A stretch of DNA of 5,220 nt from Alphaproteobacteria bacterium (lineage in GTDB: Bacteria > Pseudomonadota > Alphaproteobacteria > RUG11792), in NCBI GenBank assembly GCA_017450545.1, contig JAFSTL010000098.1, positions 1 to 5,220 on the forward strand. The letters are read 5' to 3'. A model generated the notes under the pieces. It was not told the origin of the DNA. It worked only from the letters and a program-made list of their open reading frames with translations, and did no database searches. Of the stretch, positions 4,971-5,220 are shown piece by piece. The translations under genes were made by a program, and so were the position numbers. Positions within the stretch are counted from its first letter, which is position 1. Every line of letters starts with the position of its first letter.

Positions 4971-5220
4971 GGCTCTTGACTAGCATCTCTGAAAGAGATA
5001 TGGTGAGAGAGTATGAAATACAGGCGTTTGAGCGATTACAAGATAAAAAAATTATGAAGTACTTTTGTGACGATTTAACAGCAAGCACGACAGCTAAAAT
5101 TTTATCCATAAATCGTAACACAATTAATGCGTATTTTAATGAGTTTCGTGTAAAAATTTTAGAGAATTCTATAAAAGAACATAGCAAGGAATTTGGTGTT
5201 TTTGAACACAATGTGTTTGA
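4971..5220 (+). mobile_element. Left part of an IS1595-type insertion sequence (right end outside window)
   Basis: The transposase gene start defines the element. The left terminus must lie between the fic stop at 4893 and about 5000. GGCTCTTGACTAGCAT from 4971 is a plausible terminal sequence because many IS begin with GG shortly before their gene, but without the right end neither the inverted repeat nor the target duplication can be verified. The border is therefore a guess. Confidence 0.4.
5000..5220 (+). CDS. IS1595-family transposase, N-terminal part, cut by the window end
   Basis: Only the first 73 or so residues are present. The segment KYFCDDLTASTTAKILSINR, followed by NTINAYFNEFR, is the helix-turn-helix of IS1595/ISXO2-type transposases (family pattern FALDLTAxxxAxLxGLNRNTVNRYxxxxR), and GVFEHNVFE at the end leads into the first catalytic acidic motif (E-x-DESYFG), which lies beyond the edge. 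The N-terminal zinc ribbon of ISXO2-type members seems absent. ATG 5000 has AGAG two bases away; the frame is open back to 4964, so a TTG at 4976 is possible. Whether the gene is intact cannot be judged. It lies about 100 bases downstream of fic in the same direction. Confidence 0.8.
   Translation, partial: MVREYEIQAFERLQDKKIMKYFCDDLTASTTAKILSINRNTINAYFNEFRVKILENSIKEHSKEFGVFEHNVF

Noticed and set aside
1..5220. CRISPR array, tRNA or rRNA gene
   Set aside because: No regularly spaced repeats, no cloverleaf-like sequence with the GGTTCGAATCC-type arm and no rRNA signature were seen in reading both strands.

Overview
The window looks like a bacterial accessory region: a patchwork of small host-interaction and mobility genes, decayed gene pieces and repeats, with no core metabolic gene. 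Shine-Dalgarno-type ribosome sites, tightly overlapping genes, a toxin-antitoxin pair, a small serine recombinase, a Fic protein and an IS1595-type transposase all say Bacteria. The DNA is moderately AT-rich, with visible shifts between blocks (for example the AT-rich gene at 818-1231 next to a richer block before it). The genus cannot be fixed from the sequence. The tails of two genes at 2059-3125 resemble the C-terminal tails of Rpn/PD-(D/E)XK-type transposase-nucleases common in gut and oral anaerobes, which is only a hint.

Left block (1-1231, + strand). The window opens inside a decayed coding segment that is a diverged second copy of 2304-2432. It runs straight into an open frame (82-852) with a charged helical front half and a hydrophobic, glycine-rich middle reminiscent of pre-toxin regions of polymorphic toxins. 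An overlapping AT-rich gene (818-1231) follows and has the look of a small acidic immunity-type protein. The reading as a truncated toxin with an intact immunity gene is an inference.

TA block (1303-1870, - strand). A ribbon-helix-helix antitoxin is followed, with an 8-base overlap, by a YoeB/Txe-type mRNA interferase that keeps its catalytic Glu, Arg and His. Two palindromes lie in the promoter region and are probable operators. A divergent 52-codon gene (1923-2081) with a strong ribosome site starts on the other side.

Middle block (2059-3125, + strand). Two 177-residue genes overlap by one base (TAATG). Both end in a related charged 'EEERK...' stretch followed by a small helical, HTH-like tail, and neither contains a recognisable nuclease core. 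The first carries the same segment that is found decayed at 1-128, but joined to a different tail, so these genes look like shuffled modules.

Right block (3115-5220). A complete 190-aa serine recombinase (- strand) converges on the middle block with an 11-base overlap. The 156-base gap between it and the divergent fic gene holds inverted repeats that could be its recombination site. The fic gene encodes a 349-aa class II Fic AMP-transferase with an N-terminal inhibitory motif, an intact active site and a C-terminal winged helix. The window ends inside the 5' part of an IS1595-family transposase gene. The recombinase and IS suggest that the region was built and rearranged by mobile DNA; toxin-antitoxin and Fic modules are typical passengers of such regions.
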